Shown one piece after another: positions 34,302 to 42,208 of a stretch of DNA of 64,000 bases (positions within the stretch are counted from its first letter, which is position 1; each line of letters opens with the position of its first letter). Origin of the DNA: Gemmatimonadaceae bacterium (GTDB lineage Bacteria; Gemmatimonadota; Gemmatimonadetes; Gemmatimonadales; Gemmatimonadaceae); contig JAICLZ010000003.1 in NCBI GenBank assembly GCA_025929535.1, positions 1 through 64,000 of the forward strand. Direction: 5' to 3'. The notes beneath the pieces were generated by a model, which searched no databases, was not told where the DNA came from, and was given only the letters and a program-made list of their open reading frames with translations. A program made the position numbers and the translations under genes.

Positions 34302-34556
34302 CTACAAGCTGTGCCCGCGATTTCCCGAGAAGAAATGCTCGAGCCACACCAGAATCATCGCGCCGAGCACCGCAACGAACACCGTGTAGAAGAAGCCACC
34401 CGAGCCCGAGAATCCGACGGCGCGCATGACGAACCCGCCGACGATCGCGCCGAGGATGCCGATGACGATGTCCGCGAGCGCACCGTAGCCGCTTCCCTTG
34501 AGAATCTTCCCTGTCGCCCAGCCGGCGACCAGCCCAACACAGATCCACCAGATCAT
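34302..34556 (-). CDS. GlsB/YeaQ/YmgE-family stress response membrane protein
   Basis: 84 residues, three hydrophobic helices, with the family core GLVAGWATGKIL, GYGALADIVIGILGAIVGGFVMRAVG. These transglycosylase-associated inner-membrane proteins are common in general stress regulons; their molecular job is unsettled. The ATG at 34556 has a strong GGGGAGG upstream. It lies 78 bp upstream of the antiporter fusion gene on the same strand, so the two may be expressed together under stress. Confidence 0.92.
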   Translation of the reverse strand: MIWWICVGLVAGWATGKILKGSGYGALADIVIGILGAIVGGFVMRAVGFSGSGGFFYTVFVAVLGAMILVWLEHFFSGNRGHSL

Positions 34557-34906
34557 GATGCCTCCCCGCGAGCGTGGGCAGCGTGATGCTGCGTGGGAGA
34601 CAGTACGAGAGGAGGTGTGCGCGGGTTTCTGCTGGTTGCGCTTGCTTCACCGGCGTCGCGGCTCCGGGGCGAGTCACGTTGGGCACGACTATCCGATTGC
34701 GGCGCCGACCGTCGGTATACTCCTGAGATGAAGGAAAATTCCGGCGAGCACGCACGCGTCGACAGCATCCCGGCGGGCGCCCGGAGCTGCGCTAGAGAGG
34801 AAAAGAGGAATCCAGATCCCGGGAAGCACATATTGGCGACGAAGGTTCCGCTGGAAGAAAGCTCGCGCTCCATGCTCCATCTCCCGCCACGCCCATAGTT
34901 GCGACA
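34557..34906. other. Gap without a convincing gene
   Basis: 350 bp between the GlsB gene and the pil operon terminator. A plus-strand frame (34593-34898) is open but Arg/Ser/Pro-rich, without a good ribosome-binding site or recognisable domain. A TATACT box at 34716-34721 stands 7 nt before an ATG (34728) but lacks a matching -35 element. The promoter for the minus-strand GlsB gene should be here. Confidence 0.5.
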
Positions 34907-34940
34907 CCGCCCCGGGAACCACTCATGGCTCCCGGGGCGG
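34907..34940 (-). terminator. Strong stem-loop past the pilB-pilT-pilC operon
   Basis: CCGCCCCGGGA (34907-34917) pairs perfectly over 11 bp with TCCCGGGGCGG (34930-34940), with a 12-nt loop. It lies 44 bp past the pilC stop. It has no T-tract, so it may work with Rho or as an RNA 3'-end stabiliser. Confidence 0.55.
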
Positions 34941-34984
34941 ATCGAATATCTCCTTCACATTCCGTGCTCTAAGCCGCTCCTCCC

Positions 34985-36175
34985 CTACTGCACCGCGTTG
35001 ATCATGTCGAAGATCGGCAGATACATCGCGACCACCATGCCACCCACGATCACGCCCAGGAACACGATCATCACCGGCTCCATCAAGCTCAGAAGCCCGC
35101 TGACCGCGGTGTCGACCTCGGTATCGTAAAAGTCCGCGATCTTGGTCAGCATCTCGTCCAGACCACCCGTCTGCTCGCCGACCGCGATCATCGAGATCAC
35201 CATCGGCGGGAACACGTTCGACTTCTGCAGCGGGGCCGAGATCGTGTCGCCGCCGGCGATGCTCGCGCGCGACTCCATGATCGCATCGTGAATGACGCGG
35301 TTGCCCGCCGTCTTCGCCGTGATCTCGAGGCCGTCGAGAATGCTCACGCCGGACGAGATCAGCGTGCCCAGCGTGCGCGTGAAGCGCGACACCGCCGACT
35401 TGCGGAGCATGTCGCCCAGCACCGGGACCTTGAGCAGCAGCTTGTCGATGTTGAGCTGCCCGTTCGCCGTCTTGTAGTAGCGCTTGAGCGAGAACACGGT
35501 GAACCACGCGCCGCCGCCAACCGCCCACCAGAAGTGCTTGAGGAAGCTCGAGAGCATGATCACGATGCGCGTCGGCAGCGGGAGCGCCAAGTTCACGCTC
35601 GCGAACATGTTCTCGAACACCGGAATGACGAAGATCAGGAGCGTCACGATCGCGATGAAGGCCACGCTCATGATGACGGCCGGGTAGATCATCGCACTCT
35701 TCACCTTGCCCACCAGCGCGTCGTTCTTTTCGAGGAACGTCGCCAGTCGCATCAGAATCGTGTCGAGAATACCACCCGCCTCACCGGCGGCCACCATGTT
35801 CACGTACAGGTCCGTGAACGCCTGAGGATGGCGGCGCAGCGCGTCGGCCACCGTGTGCCCCGACTCGACGTCGTACACCACCTGGTGCGTCACATCCTGC
35901 AGCGCCTTGTTCTCGCTCTGCCGCGAGAGAATGTCGAGCGCCTGCACGAGCGGCAGACCGGAGTTGATCATCGTCGAGAACTGACGCGTGAAGATGACGA
36001 TGTCGCGCGTCTTGACCTTCCCGCCCTTCTTCTTCTTCGTCTCCTCGTCCACCTTGACGACGACGAGCTTCTGTCGCCGCAGGTTCGCGACGACCTCGTC
36101 GCGGTTCGCGGCTTCCATCGTGGCGTTCTTGAGCTCACCGCCCAGCGTGCGCGCCGTATAGGCAAATGTTGGCAT
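34985..36175 (-). CDS. pilC: Type IV pilus inner-membrane platform protein PilC
   Basis: 396 residues. Two GspF/T2SSF domains (about 68-190 and 270-392) each have the conserved aromatic-rich stretch (IVIFTRQFSTMINSGLPLVQALDIL; VSRFTRTLGTLISSGVSILDGLEI) and three membrane helices overall, ending YLPIFDMINAVQ. The start MPTFAYTARTLGGEL is the usual PilC N-terminus. It forms the platform on which the PilB and PilT motors extend and retract the pilus. It lies 23 bp after pilT in the same operon and is followed by a strong stem-loop. Confidence 0.96.
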   Translation of the reverse strand: MPTFAYTARTLGGELKNATMEAANRDEVVANLRRQKLVVVKVDEETKKKKGGKVKTRDIVIFTRQFSTMINSGLPLVQALDILSRQSENKALQDVTHQVVYDVESGHTVADALRRHPQAFTDLYVNMVAAGEAGGILDTILMRLATFLEKNDALVGKVKSAMIYPAVIMSVAFIAIVTLLIFVIPVFENMFASVNLALPLPTRIVIMLSSFLKHFWWAVGGGAWFTVFSLKRYYKTANGQLNIDKLLLKVPVLGDMLRKSAVSRFTRTLGTLISSGVSILDGLEITAKTAGNRVIHDAIMESRASIAGGDTISAPLQKSNVFPPMVISMIAVGEQTGGLDEMLTKIADFYDTEVDTAVSGLLSLMEPVMIVFLGVIVGGMVVAMYLPIFDMINAVQ

Positions 36176-36198
36176 GTATGCTCCTCAGACGATTCCGA

Positions 36199-37362
36199 TT
36201 ACCGCTTGCCCGCGGCGGCGTACTTGGCGTGCTGTCCAGCGAGCTTCGGTGCGTCGCCGTTGGCGACATCGTCCATCGGCGACTCGCCGATCATGCGCAG
36301 GAACTCGTTCTGGTCGCCCGACACACGCAGGCACTCGTCGAGCACCACTTCGCGCGACATGTACAGGTTGTACAGCGCGTCGTTGAGCGTCTGCATGCCG
36401 AACTTCTTTCCCGACTGCATGGACGAGTTGATCTGGTGGATCTTGTTGTCGCGGATCAGCGCCCGAATCGCCGGCGTCACCACCAGGATCTCCGCGGCCA
36501 TCGCGCGGCCGCGTCCCTTCGAACGCGGCAGGAGCGTCTGCGTCACGATCCCCTCGAGCACGAACGCGAGCTGCGCGCGCACCTGCCCCTGCTGGTGACT
36601 CGGAAACACGTCGATCATGCGGTTGATCGCTTCTGCCGCCGAATTCGTGTGCAGCGTCGCGAAGCAGAGGTGTCCCGTTTCGGCGATCGTCAGCGCGGCC
36701 TGCATCGTCTCCAGATCGCGCATTTCGCCCACGAGGATCACGTCCGGATCTTCACGCAGCGAATACTTGAGCGCGTTGGAGAAGCTCTTCGTGTCCGTGC
36801 CGACCTCGCGCTGGTTGACGATGCAGCTCTGGTGACGGTGGATGAACTCGATCGGATCTTCCACCGTGATGATGTGGCCGCGACGCTCGCGATTGATCTT
36901 GTCGATCATCGCCGCCAGCGTCGTGCTCTTTCCCGATCCCGTCGGTCCCGTCACCAGCACGAGCCCGCGCGGACGCTCGGCCATCTTCGCCACGGCATTA
37001 GGCAGCCCCAGCTCCTCGAACGTACGGATGTTGAACGGGATCTGTCGAATCACGAGCGAGACGCAGCCGCGCTGCTTGAAGCAGTTGCCTCGAAAGCGAG
37101 CGAGGTTCTGAATGCCGAACGAGAAGTCGAGCTCGTCCTCGGTCTCGAACCGCTTCTTCTGGTTCTCCGTGAGAATCGAGTAGGCGAGCTGCAACGTGTC
37201 CTTCGGGGTCAGCACCACCTCGACGTTCGCGTCGGTGATGTCGCCGTCGATGCGCAATTTCGGCTTGTCACCCGCGGTGATGTGCAAATCGGACGCGTCC
37301 CGCTCGATCATTTCCTCGAGCAACGCGCGCAGGTTGACGGTGTTGGCGACAGGGGCAGTCAA
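36199..37362 (-). CDS. pilT: Type IV pilus retraction ATPase PilT
   Basis: 387 residues. The PAS-like N-terminal domain starts LRALLEEMIERDASDLHITAG. Walker A is GPTGSGKST, the Asp box is ITVEDPIEF, and Walker B is DPDVILVGEMRD. A His box follows. The AIRxLIR-type motif (AIRALIRDNKIHQI) is specific to PilT retraction motors. The C-terminal tail (after about residue 355) is slightly longer than usual. It powers pilus retraction for twitching and DNA uptake. It sits 93 bp after pilB and 23 bp before pilC. Confidence 0.96.
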   Translation of the reverse strand: MTAPVANTVNLRALLEEMIERDASDLHITAGDKPKLRIDGDITDANVEVVLTPKDTLQLAYSILTENQKKRFETEDELDFSFGIQNLARFRGNCFKQRGCVSLVIRQIPFNIRTFEELGLPNAVAKMAERPRGLVLVTGPTGSGKSTTLAAMIDKINRERRGHIITVEDPIEFIHRHQSCIVNQREVGTDTKSFSNALKYSLREDPDVILVGEMRDLETMQAALTIAETGHLCFATLHTNSAAEAINRMIDVFPSHQQGQVRAQLAFVLEGIVTQTLLPRSKGRGRAMAAEILVVTPAIRALIRDNKIHQINSSMQSGKKFGMQTLNDALYNLYMSREVVLDECLRVSGDQNEFLRMIGESPMDDVANGDAPKLAGQHAKYAAAGKR

Positions 37363-37455
37363 TGTGACTCCTGTGAGGTAACGATCCCGGGGAGCGGGAT
37401 ACCCCCTATAGACGAGGGAATGGGACGAGCGTTGCAGGGAGGCGCCGACGCCCCT

Positions 37456-39291
37456 TTACGCCGCAGTCTCGCGGATGACCTGATCCAGCGTGCAGATCCC
37501 CTTCATCACCTTGAGCAGTCCGTCCATGCGGAGCGTCAGCATTCCATCCTCGACCGCTCCCTTCTGAATCTCGGCCGCGCCCACGCTCTGCATCACGAGC
37601 TTGCGCACCTTCGGGGTCATGAGCATGACCTCGTACAGCCCCTGGCGCCCCTTCATTCCGCTGCCGGCACAGGCGTCGCAACCGCGCCCGCGGAAGAACG
37701 GCATCTCCGCGATGGTCGTGTCGAGATTGAAGTCCTTCACGATGGGAGCCGCATCCTTCGTCGCCATCCGTTTCATGTTCTGGATGGCCTCATCCGTGTA
37801 CATCAGGCTCCGGAAGGTCATGTCCGGCTTGAGCTTGGCCGCGTTCAGCTCCAGAGCATCGGGCTCGTACCGCGCGCGGCACGTATTGCAGATCTTGCGC
37901 ACGAGCCGCTGTGCCAGAACGAGATTGAGCGCGGACGCGACGTTGAACGGCTCGAGCCCCATGTCCATGAGGCGCGTCACCGTTTCCGGCGCCGAGTTCG
38001 TGTGCAGCGTGGACATCACGAGGTGGCCCGTGAGCGCCGCCTTGATGGCGATGCCGCCCGTCTCCAGATCTCGAATCTCTCCGATCATGATGATGTTCGG
38101 ATCCTGGCGCAAAAACGCCTTCAGCGCCGCCGCGAACGTCAGCCCGATGTCGGTGCGCACGAGCACCTGGTTGATCCCGAAGATGTTGTACTCGACGGGA
38201 TCTTCCGCCGTCATGATGTTGACGTCGATGTTGTTGACCTTCGACAGCGCCGAGTAGAGCGTGGTGGTCTTTCCGGATCCCGTTGGACCGGTGACGAGCA
38301 CCATGCCGTACGGGTTGGCCACCGCCTCCATCAGATCCGACTCGGCGCGCGGCTCGATGCCGAACTTCTCGAGGTCGAGCGTCAGATTCCCCTTGTCGAG
38401 AATTCGGAGCACGACCTTCTCGCCGAACAGCGTGGGCAGCGTCGACACGCGATAGTCGATGACCTTCTTGCCGATCTTCAGCTTGATGCGCCCGTCCTGC
38501 GGCACGCGGCGCTCGGCGATGTTCAGATTCGACATGATCTTGAAGCGCGAGATGAGCGCCGCCTTCAGCTTCATGGGCGGCTTCATCACTTCCTGCAGTG
38601 CGCCATCGATGCGGTAGCGCACGCGCATCTCGTGCTCGTAGCACTCGAAGTGAATGTCCGAGGCGCCCTTCTTCACGGCATCCGTCAGGATTCCGTTGAT
38701 CAGCTTCACGACCGGTGCGTCATCGATCGCGGCCGCGAGCACCGAGGCGCTGACTTCCTCATCCCGTTCCTCGACGACCTCGACATCTCCGTCGTCGTCG
38801 TCGATGTCATCGAGGATGTTCTGCAGCGCGTCGTCGGTATTCTCGCCGTAGTGCTTGTCGACGGCGTTCCGGAGCGTGTATTCCCCGGCGATGACGGGGA
38901 AGATGTCGTAGCGCGTGATGAACTTGAGATCGTCTATGACGCCAAGGTCGGACGGATCGGCCATCGCGACCGTGAGCGTGCGCCCTTCGCGCTTGAGCGG
39001 GAGCACCAGATGGCGCTGAGCCAGCTCGGAGGGAATGAGCTTCGCAATGCGCGCATCGACCTCGAAGTTCGTGAGGTCGACCGCCGGCATCCGGAACTGG
39101 CGCGCGAGCATGCGGGTGAGCTCGACCTCGTTGATGAAGCCGAGCTTCACGAGGTTGTAGCCGATCCGCATGCCGCTGGTTTTCTGCTCCTGAAGCGCGC
39201 GATCCATCGCCTCGCGCGTGATGAGCCCCTCGCGCAGGAGGAGATCACCGAGACGTTCACCCGCGGCTACGGCTGCTGGTGCGACGGCCAT
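37456..39291 (-). CDS. pilB: Type IV pilus extension ATPase PilB
   Basis: 611 residues. The N-terminal MshEN/GspE_N domain (about 10-160; GERLGDLLLREGLIT) is a known c-di-GMP-binding module in some relatives. The ATPase core has Walker A GPTGSGKTT, Asp box MTAEDPVEY, Walker B DPNIIMIGEIRD and the tetracysteine zinc site CNTC...CDAC. The lengthened acidic stretch around residues 155-175 (ILDDIDDDDGDVEVVEERDEE) is unusual. It polymerises the pilus on the PilC platform. The ATG at 39291 follows a 77-bp gap containing a stem-loop, so it may have its own promoter or leader. Confidence 0.96.
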   Translation of the reverse strand: MAVAPAAVAAGERLGDLLLREGLITREAMDRALQEQKTSGMRIGYNLVKLGFINEVELTRMLARQFRMPAVDLTNFEVDARIAKLIPSELAQRHLVLPLKREGRTLTVAMADPSDLGVIDDLKFITRYDIFPVIAGEYTLRNAVDKHYGENTDDALQNILDDIDDDDGDVEVVEERDEEVSASVLAAAIDDAPVVKLINGILTDAVKKGASDIHFECYEHEMRVRYRIDGALQEVMKPPMKLKAALISRFKIMSNLNIAERRVPQDGRIKLKIGKKVIDYRVSTLPTLFGEKVVLRILDKGNLTLDLEKFGIEPRAESDLMEAVANPYGMVLVTGPTGSGKTTTLYSALSKVNNIDVNIMTAEDPVEYNIFGINQVLVRTDIGLTFAAALKAFLRQDPNIIMIGEIRDLETGGIAIKAALTGHLVMSTLHTNSAPETVTRLMDMGLEPFNVASALNLVLAQRLVRKICNTCRARYEPDALELNAAKLKPDMTFRSLMYTDEAIQNMKRMATKDAAPIVKDFNLDTTIAEMPFFRGRGCDACAGSGMKGRQGLYEVMLMTPKVRKLVMQSVGAAEIQKGAVEDGMLTLRMDGLLKVMKGICTLDQVIRETAA

Positions 39292-39311
39292 GTTTCTCGG
39301 AGGGGGAACAG

Positions 39312-39343
39312 CGCCCGGGAGCGTCAGCGACGCCGCCCGGGCG
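39312..39343 (-). terminator. Stem-loop between the ComEA-like gene and pilB
   Basis: CGCCCGGG (39312-39319) pairs with CCCGGGCG (39336-39343), and inside it GCGTC (39321-39325) pairs with GACGC (39329-39333), giving a long bulged hairpin. It lies 26 bp past the ComEA-like stop and 20 bp upstream of the pilB start, so it is either a terminator or part of the pilB leader. Confidence 0.4.
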
Positions 39344-39368
39344 AGGGGTCGAGTTAACGGCGGGGCTA

Positions 39369-40010
39369 CTATTGTGATGGAGGCGGCCGCTTACGGCGCT
39401 TATCAGTGCGTCGCGGTGCCATCCCGTCACGTTCTTTCTCACGGGATTGACGCGGTGAGAGTGAGAAGGTCACGTAGGGCGTGATGGCGCTCACTACCCC
39501 GTCGCCGACGCCTTTTACGCGCCGCAACTCATCCAGCGAGCCGAATGGTCCGAGCGAATCCCGATCGGCCAGAATGCGGTGCGCGAGAGCCGGTCCGACC
39601 TTTGGAAGCGAGAGAATCTCCCACTCCTGAGCCCGGTCCAGATCTATCGGGCCGCCGGGAGTTGCACCCAGGTCACGTGGCTGGCCCGATGTCGGGAGGA
39701 GAAGCTTCGTGGGCTTCCGTCGCCTGGCACCGGACGCCGAATCCGAGCGTGCGGCAGCGTCAGAGCCGTCCGAGGTGGAGATCCCGATGGCTTTCGGTCG
39801 CTTCGACCGACGATGCTTGCCGCCGCCGGAGATTCTCTGCACGGAGTCCGCGGAATCCACGGCCACGATCTGGCGGTGCAGCTCTGCGCGCGCCGCGGCA
39901 CTCGGCGGCGGCGGTTGGGCGCTGAGCGCCCTGGTCGCGCGCACTCCGGCGCCGAGCGTGAGCACGGCGGAGAGAAAGACGAGGGCGCGCTTTTCGGCTG
40001 GAGTAGGCAT
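39369..40010 (-). CDS. ComEA-like helix-hairpin-helix protein
   Basis: 213 residues from the ATG at 40010. The N-terminal signal anchor is ALVFLSAVLTLGAGVRA. It is followed by a disordered, basic region (about 60-130) and a C-terminal double helix-hairpin-helix domain (about 135-190: LDRAQEWEILSLPKVGPALAHRIL, LDELRRVKGVGDGVVSAI). ComEA proteins bind incoming DNA at the outer face of the inner membrane during natural transformation. Position just upstream of pilB-pilT-pilC supports a role in DNA uptake, but some HhH proteins of this type have other roles and no comEC is in the window. An ATG at 40091 would place 27 extra residues before the membrane anchor and is less likely. Confidence 0.82.
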   Translation of the reverse strand: MPTPAEKRALVFLSAVLTLGAGVRATRALSAQPPPPSAAARAELHRQIVAVDSADSVQRISGGGKHRRSKRPKAIGISTSDGSDAAARSDSASGARRRKPTKLLLPTSGQPRDLGATPGGPIDLDRAQEWEILSLPKVGPALAHRILADRDSLGPFGSLDELRRVKGVGDGVVSAITPYVTFSLSPRQSREKERDGMAPRRTDKRRKRPPPSQ

Positions 40011-40155
40011 GCGCCAAGATCGCGCGAGGAGGACGCGGTCCGGCATCGATCGGATGCGAGCGCACACGAAAGCAAGCGCCGTCTGGCGCATCGCGAGCGA
40101 CTACGGCAATGTCTCGTCCCAGCCGTGCCGTCGCGCACTCATCGAGGAGAGAACG

Positions 40156-41136
40156 ATGCATCGACACTCTGCTTTCCGCCGCGCCGTCGTTTCCGCGGTC
40201 GCGCTGCTGCTTTCGTCGGTCAGCCTTGCACCCATGGCGCACGCGCAAACACCCGCGCTCCCATCCGGCGAGATCCGCGTCACGCTGCTGGGCACCGGCA
40301 CGCCGCGACCGTTGATGGACAGATTCGGCCCGAGCATTCTCGTGGAGGCGGGACACGAAAAGCTGATCTTCGACGTGGGCCGGGGCGCCATGCAACGGCT
40401 CTTTCAGCTCGGTGTTTCGTACGCCGACATCACCGGCGTGCTGCTCACGCATCTCCACTCGGATCACACCGTGGGATTGCCGGACCTCTGGCTCACCGGG
40501 TGGCTCATCTCGAACAGAGCGACGCCGCTCGAGATGTGGGGCCCTGCCGGCACGCGGAAGATGGCCGCGGCGCTGCAATCCGCGTACAGCTTCGATCTCG
40601 ACATCCGTGTGCGCGACGACAAAGTGCCCGCGGCGGGCGGACGCATCGTCGCCCACGACATCTCCGAGCAGGTGATATTCGATCGCGGCGGAGTGAAGGT
40701 CACCGCGTTTCTGGTGGATCACGGCCTCGTGCGTCCCGCGCTCGGTTACCGCGTGGACGCCGGCAAGCACTCCGTCGTGCTCTCGGGAGACACGAGATAT
40801 TCACCCAATCTCATCTCACACGCGAAGGGTACCGACCTGTTGATCCACGAGGTGGGAGCGGCGTCGGCCGAGCAGATGAGCCGCGACGCGCACACGCGCA
40901 CGATCATCGCGCACCACACGACTCCGGAGGACGCGGCGCGCATCTTCAACCAGGTGCGGCCGAAGCTCGCCGTGTTCTCGCACATCGTCCTTCGCGGCGC
41001 GACGGCCGACGACGCGCTGCGCACCACCCGTCTCACCTATGCGGGGCCGCTTCAACTCGGCGAGGATCTCATGCGCTTCCACGTCGGCAACGAGGTCACG
41101 ATCGAGCGATTCGTCCCCCCGCCCAACGTGCACTGA
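40156..41136 (+). CDS. Secreted metallo-beta-lactamase-fold hydrolase (RNase Z-like branch)
   Basis: 326 residues. The signal peptide ends MAHAQ (about residue 31). The fold begins IRVTLLGTGTPRPL, then has THLHSDHTVGLPDL (HxHxDH), further metal ligands near LSGDTRYS and HIVLRG, and IIAHHTTPEDAARI. The sequence is closest in style to the RNase Z/ElaC/arylsulfatase branch, but the export signal rules out tRNA processing; secreted relatives are often annotated as arylsulfatase-like or unknown MBL hydrolases. The ATG at 40156 has AGGAGA 5 nt upstream. It is divergent from the ComEA-like gene (145-bp gap). Confidence 0.87.
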   Translation: MHRHSAFRRAVVSAVALLLSSVSLAPMAHAQTPALPSGEIRVTLLGTGTPRPLMDRFGPSILVEAGHEKLIFDVGRGAMQRLFQLGVSYADITGVLLTHLHSDHTVGLPDLWLTGWLISNRATPLEMWGPAGTRKMAAALQSAYSFDLDIRVRDDKVPAAGGRIVAHDISEQVIFDRGGVKVTAFLVDHGLVRPALGYRVDAGKHSVVLSGDTRYSPNLISHAKGTDLLIHEVGAASAEQMSRDAHTRTIIAHHTTPEDAARIFNQVRPKLAVFSHIVLRGATADDALRTTRLTYAGPLQLGEDLMRFHVGNEVTIERFVPPPNVH

Positions 41137-41151
41137 GCACGCGAGCGACCG

Positions 41152-42066
41152 CTACTTCGACGTCACGAGCGCCGTGGCCACATCGCCCACCACCTGCAGC
41201 GAGTGCGCGGAGATCTTGTCGATCGTGTCGTCGGGTGTGTGGTGCCACGCGTAGTCGAAGTCGATCACGTCGATCGCGTGGATGCCCGCGTCGAGCAGCG
41301 GAACGTGATCGTCCGTCACGCCGGAGTTCATTGGGCTGCCGATGAAGTAGCGCGAGTAGCCGAGCGTCTCGGCCTCGTTCCAGACGAGCGAAACGACCTC
41401 GGGTGCGCGCTGCATCGAGATCGGCTCCTGGTAAATGTCGAGATCCTTGTCGCCGATCATGTCCCAGAGCACGGCGTACAGCGGCTTGTAATCGGGGGAC
41501 GGCAGATGCGAGGCGAAATAGGTCGAGCCGAGGAGCACATCCTTCATCGTACCGAAATCGCCATAGTCCTCCCCGTCGACGAAGAGCAGATCCACGCCGA
41601 CCGTGGCGGGCGTCTTTTTCAGTGCGTCGCCGAGGGCGACGAAGAGCGCGACGCCGGAGGCGCCGTCGTTCGCGCCGGGCATCGGCATGTTGCGCTGCGC
41701 CGGATCCTTTGCGCCGTCGGAAGTGGGCCGGGTGTCCCAGTGCGTGAGATAGAGCACGCGTTGCGTGGCCGCCGGATGGATGCGCGCGAGGATGTTTCTG
41801 AGATGCAGCGTGTCGCCTTTCACGGTGACGTGGTCGAACTTCTGCTCGATCACCGTGTCCGCGCGGCTCTTCATCTGGGAGACGATCCAGTCCCCCGCGC
41901 GCTGGGCGCCCAGCGAGTTCGGAACGCGGGTGCCGAAGTCAAGCTGCGCCTTGGCGTACGTCAGGGCCGTGGCGCCGTTGAACGAGGTCTGCGGGCGGTC
42001 CAAGTGGCACGCGCAAGCCAGCAGCGCAGCGGCGAGCAGTGCGGGGAGCGAGTGGAACTTGCGCAC
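41152..42066 (-). CDS. M28-family metallopeptidase / glutaminyl-cyclase-like lipoprotein
   Basis: 304 residues from a GTG at 42066. The N-terminal lipoprotein-like signal has a Cys near residue 18 (LLACAC). Zinc-site motifs of the M28/glutaminyl cyclase fold are in order: THWDTRP, GANDGASG, LLFVDGEDYG, Asp in LWDMIGDKDLD and the final His in WHHTPDD. The DDHVPLLDAG and WHHTPDD segments are closer to glutaminyl-peptide cyclotransferases than to classical aminopeptidases. It may therefore form N-terminal pyroglutamate on exported proteins or act as an aminopeptidase. It overlaps nothing; 142 bp separate it from divergent lptF. Confidence 0.85.
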   Translation of the reverse strand: MRKFHSLPALLAAALLACACHLDRPQTSFNGATALTYAKAQLDFGTRVPNSLGAQRAGDWIVSQMKSRADTVIEQKFDHVTVKGDTLHLRNILARIHPAATQRVLYLTHWDTRPTSDGAKDPAQRNMPMPGANDGASGVALFVALGDALKKTPATVGVDLLFVDGEDYGDFGTMKDVLLGSTYFASHLPSPDYKPLYAVLWDMIGDKDLDIYQEPISMQRAPEVVSLVWNEAETLGYSRYFIGSPMNSGVTDDHVPLLDAGIHAIDVIDFDYAWHHTPDDTIDKISAHSLQVVGDVATALVTSK

Positions 42067-42208
42067 GGGCTATCGAGTAGCGGGTTGAGGTCGTCGTAAG
42101 ATAGTCGCCGCCCCATCGGCCGGCTCTGGCGCCCAGGGCCGCTTGCGCGCTTAGATTTCCCCATCCGGGCGCCGCGCGCTCTTCTGTCACCCCCTTGTCT
42201 GCGAGCCC

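Noticed and set aside
34593-34898. Possible small gene in the gap before the pil operon
   Set aside because: Composition is Arg/Ser/Pro-rich, there is no good ribosome-binding site and no recognisable motif. I list the stretch as a gap without a convincing gene.
36166-39357. Very long plus-strand open frame opposite pilB and pilT (about 1060 codons)
   Set aside because: It is antisense to three clear genes, crosses their intergenic gaps, and is Arg/His/Asp-rich without any domain. Such frames are a by-product of high GC.
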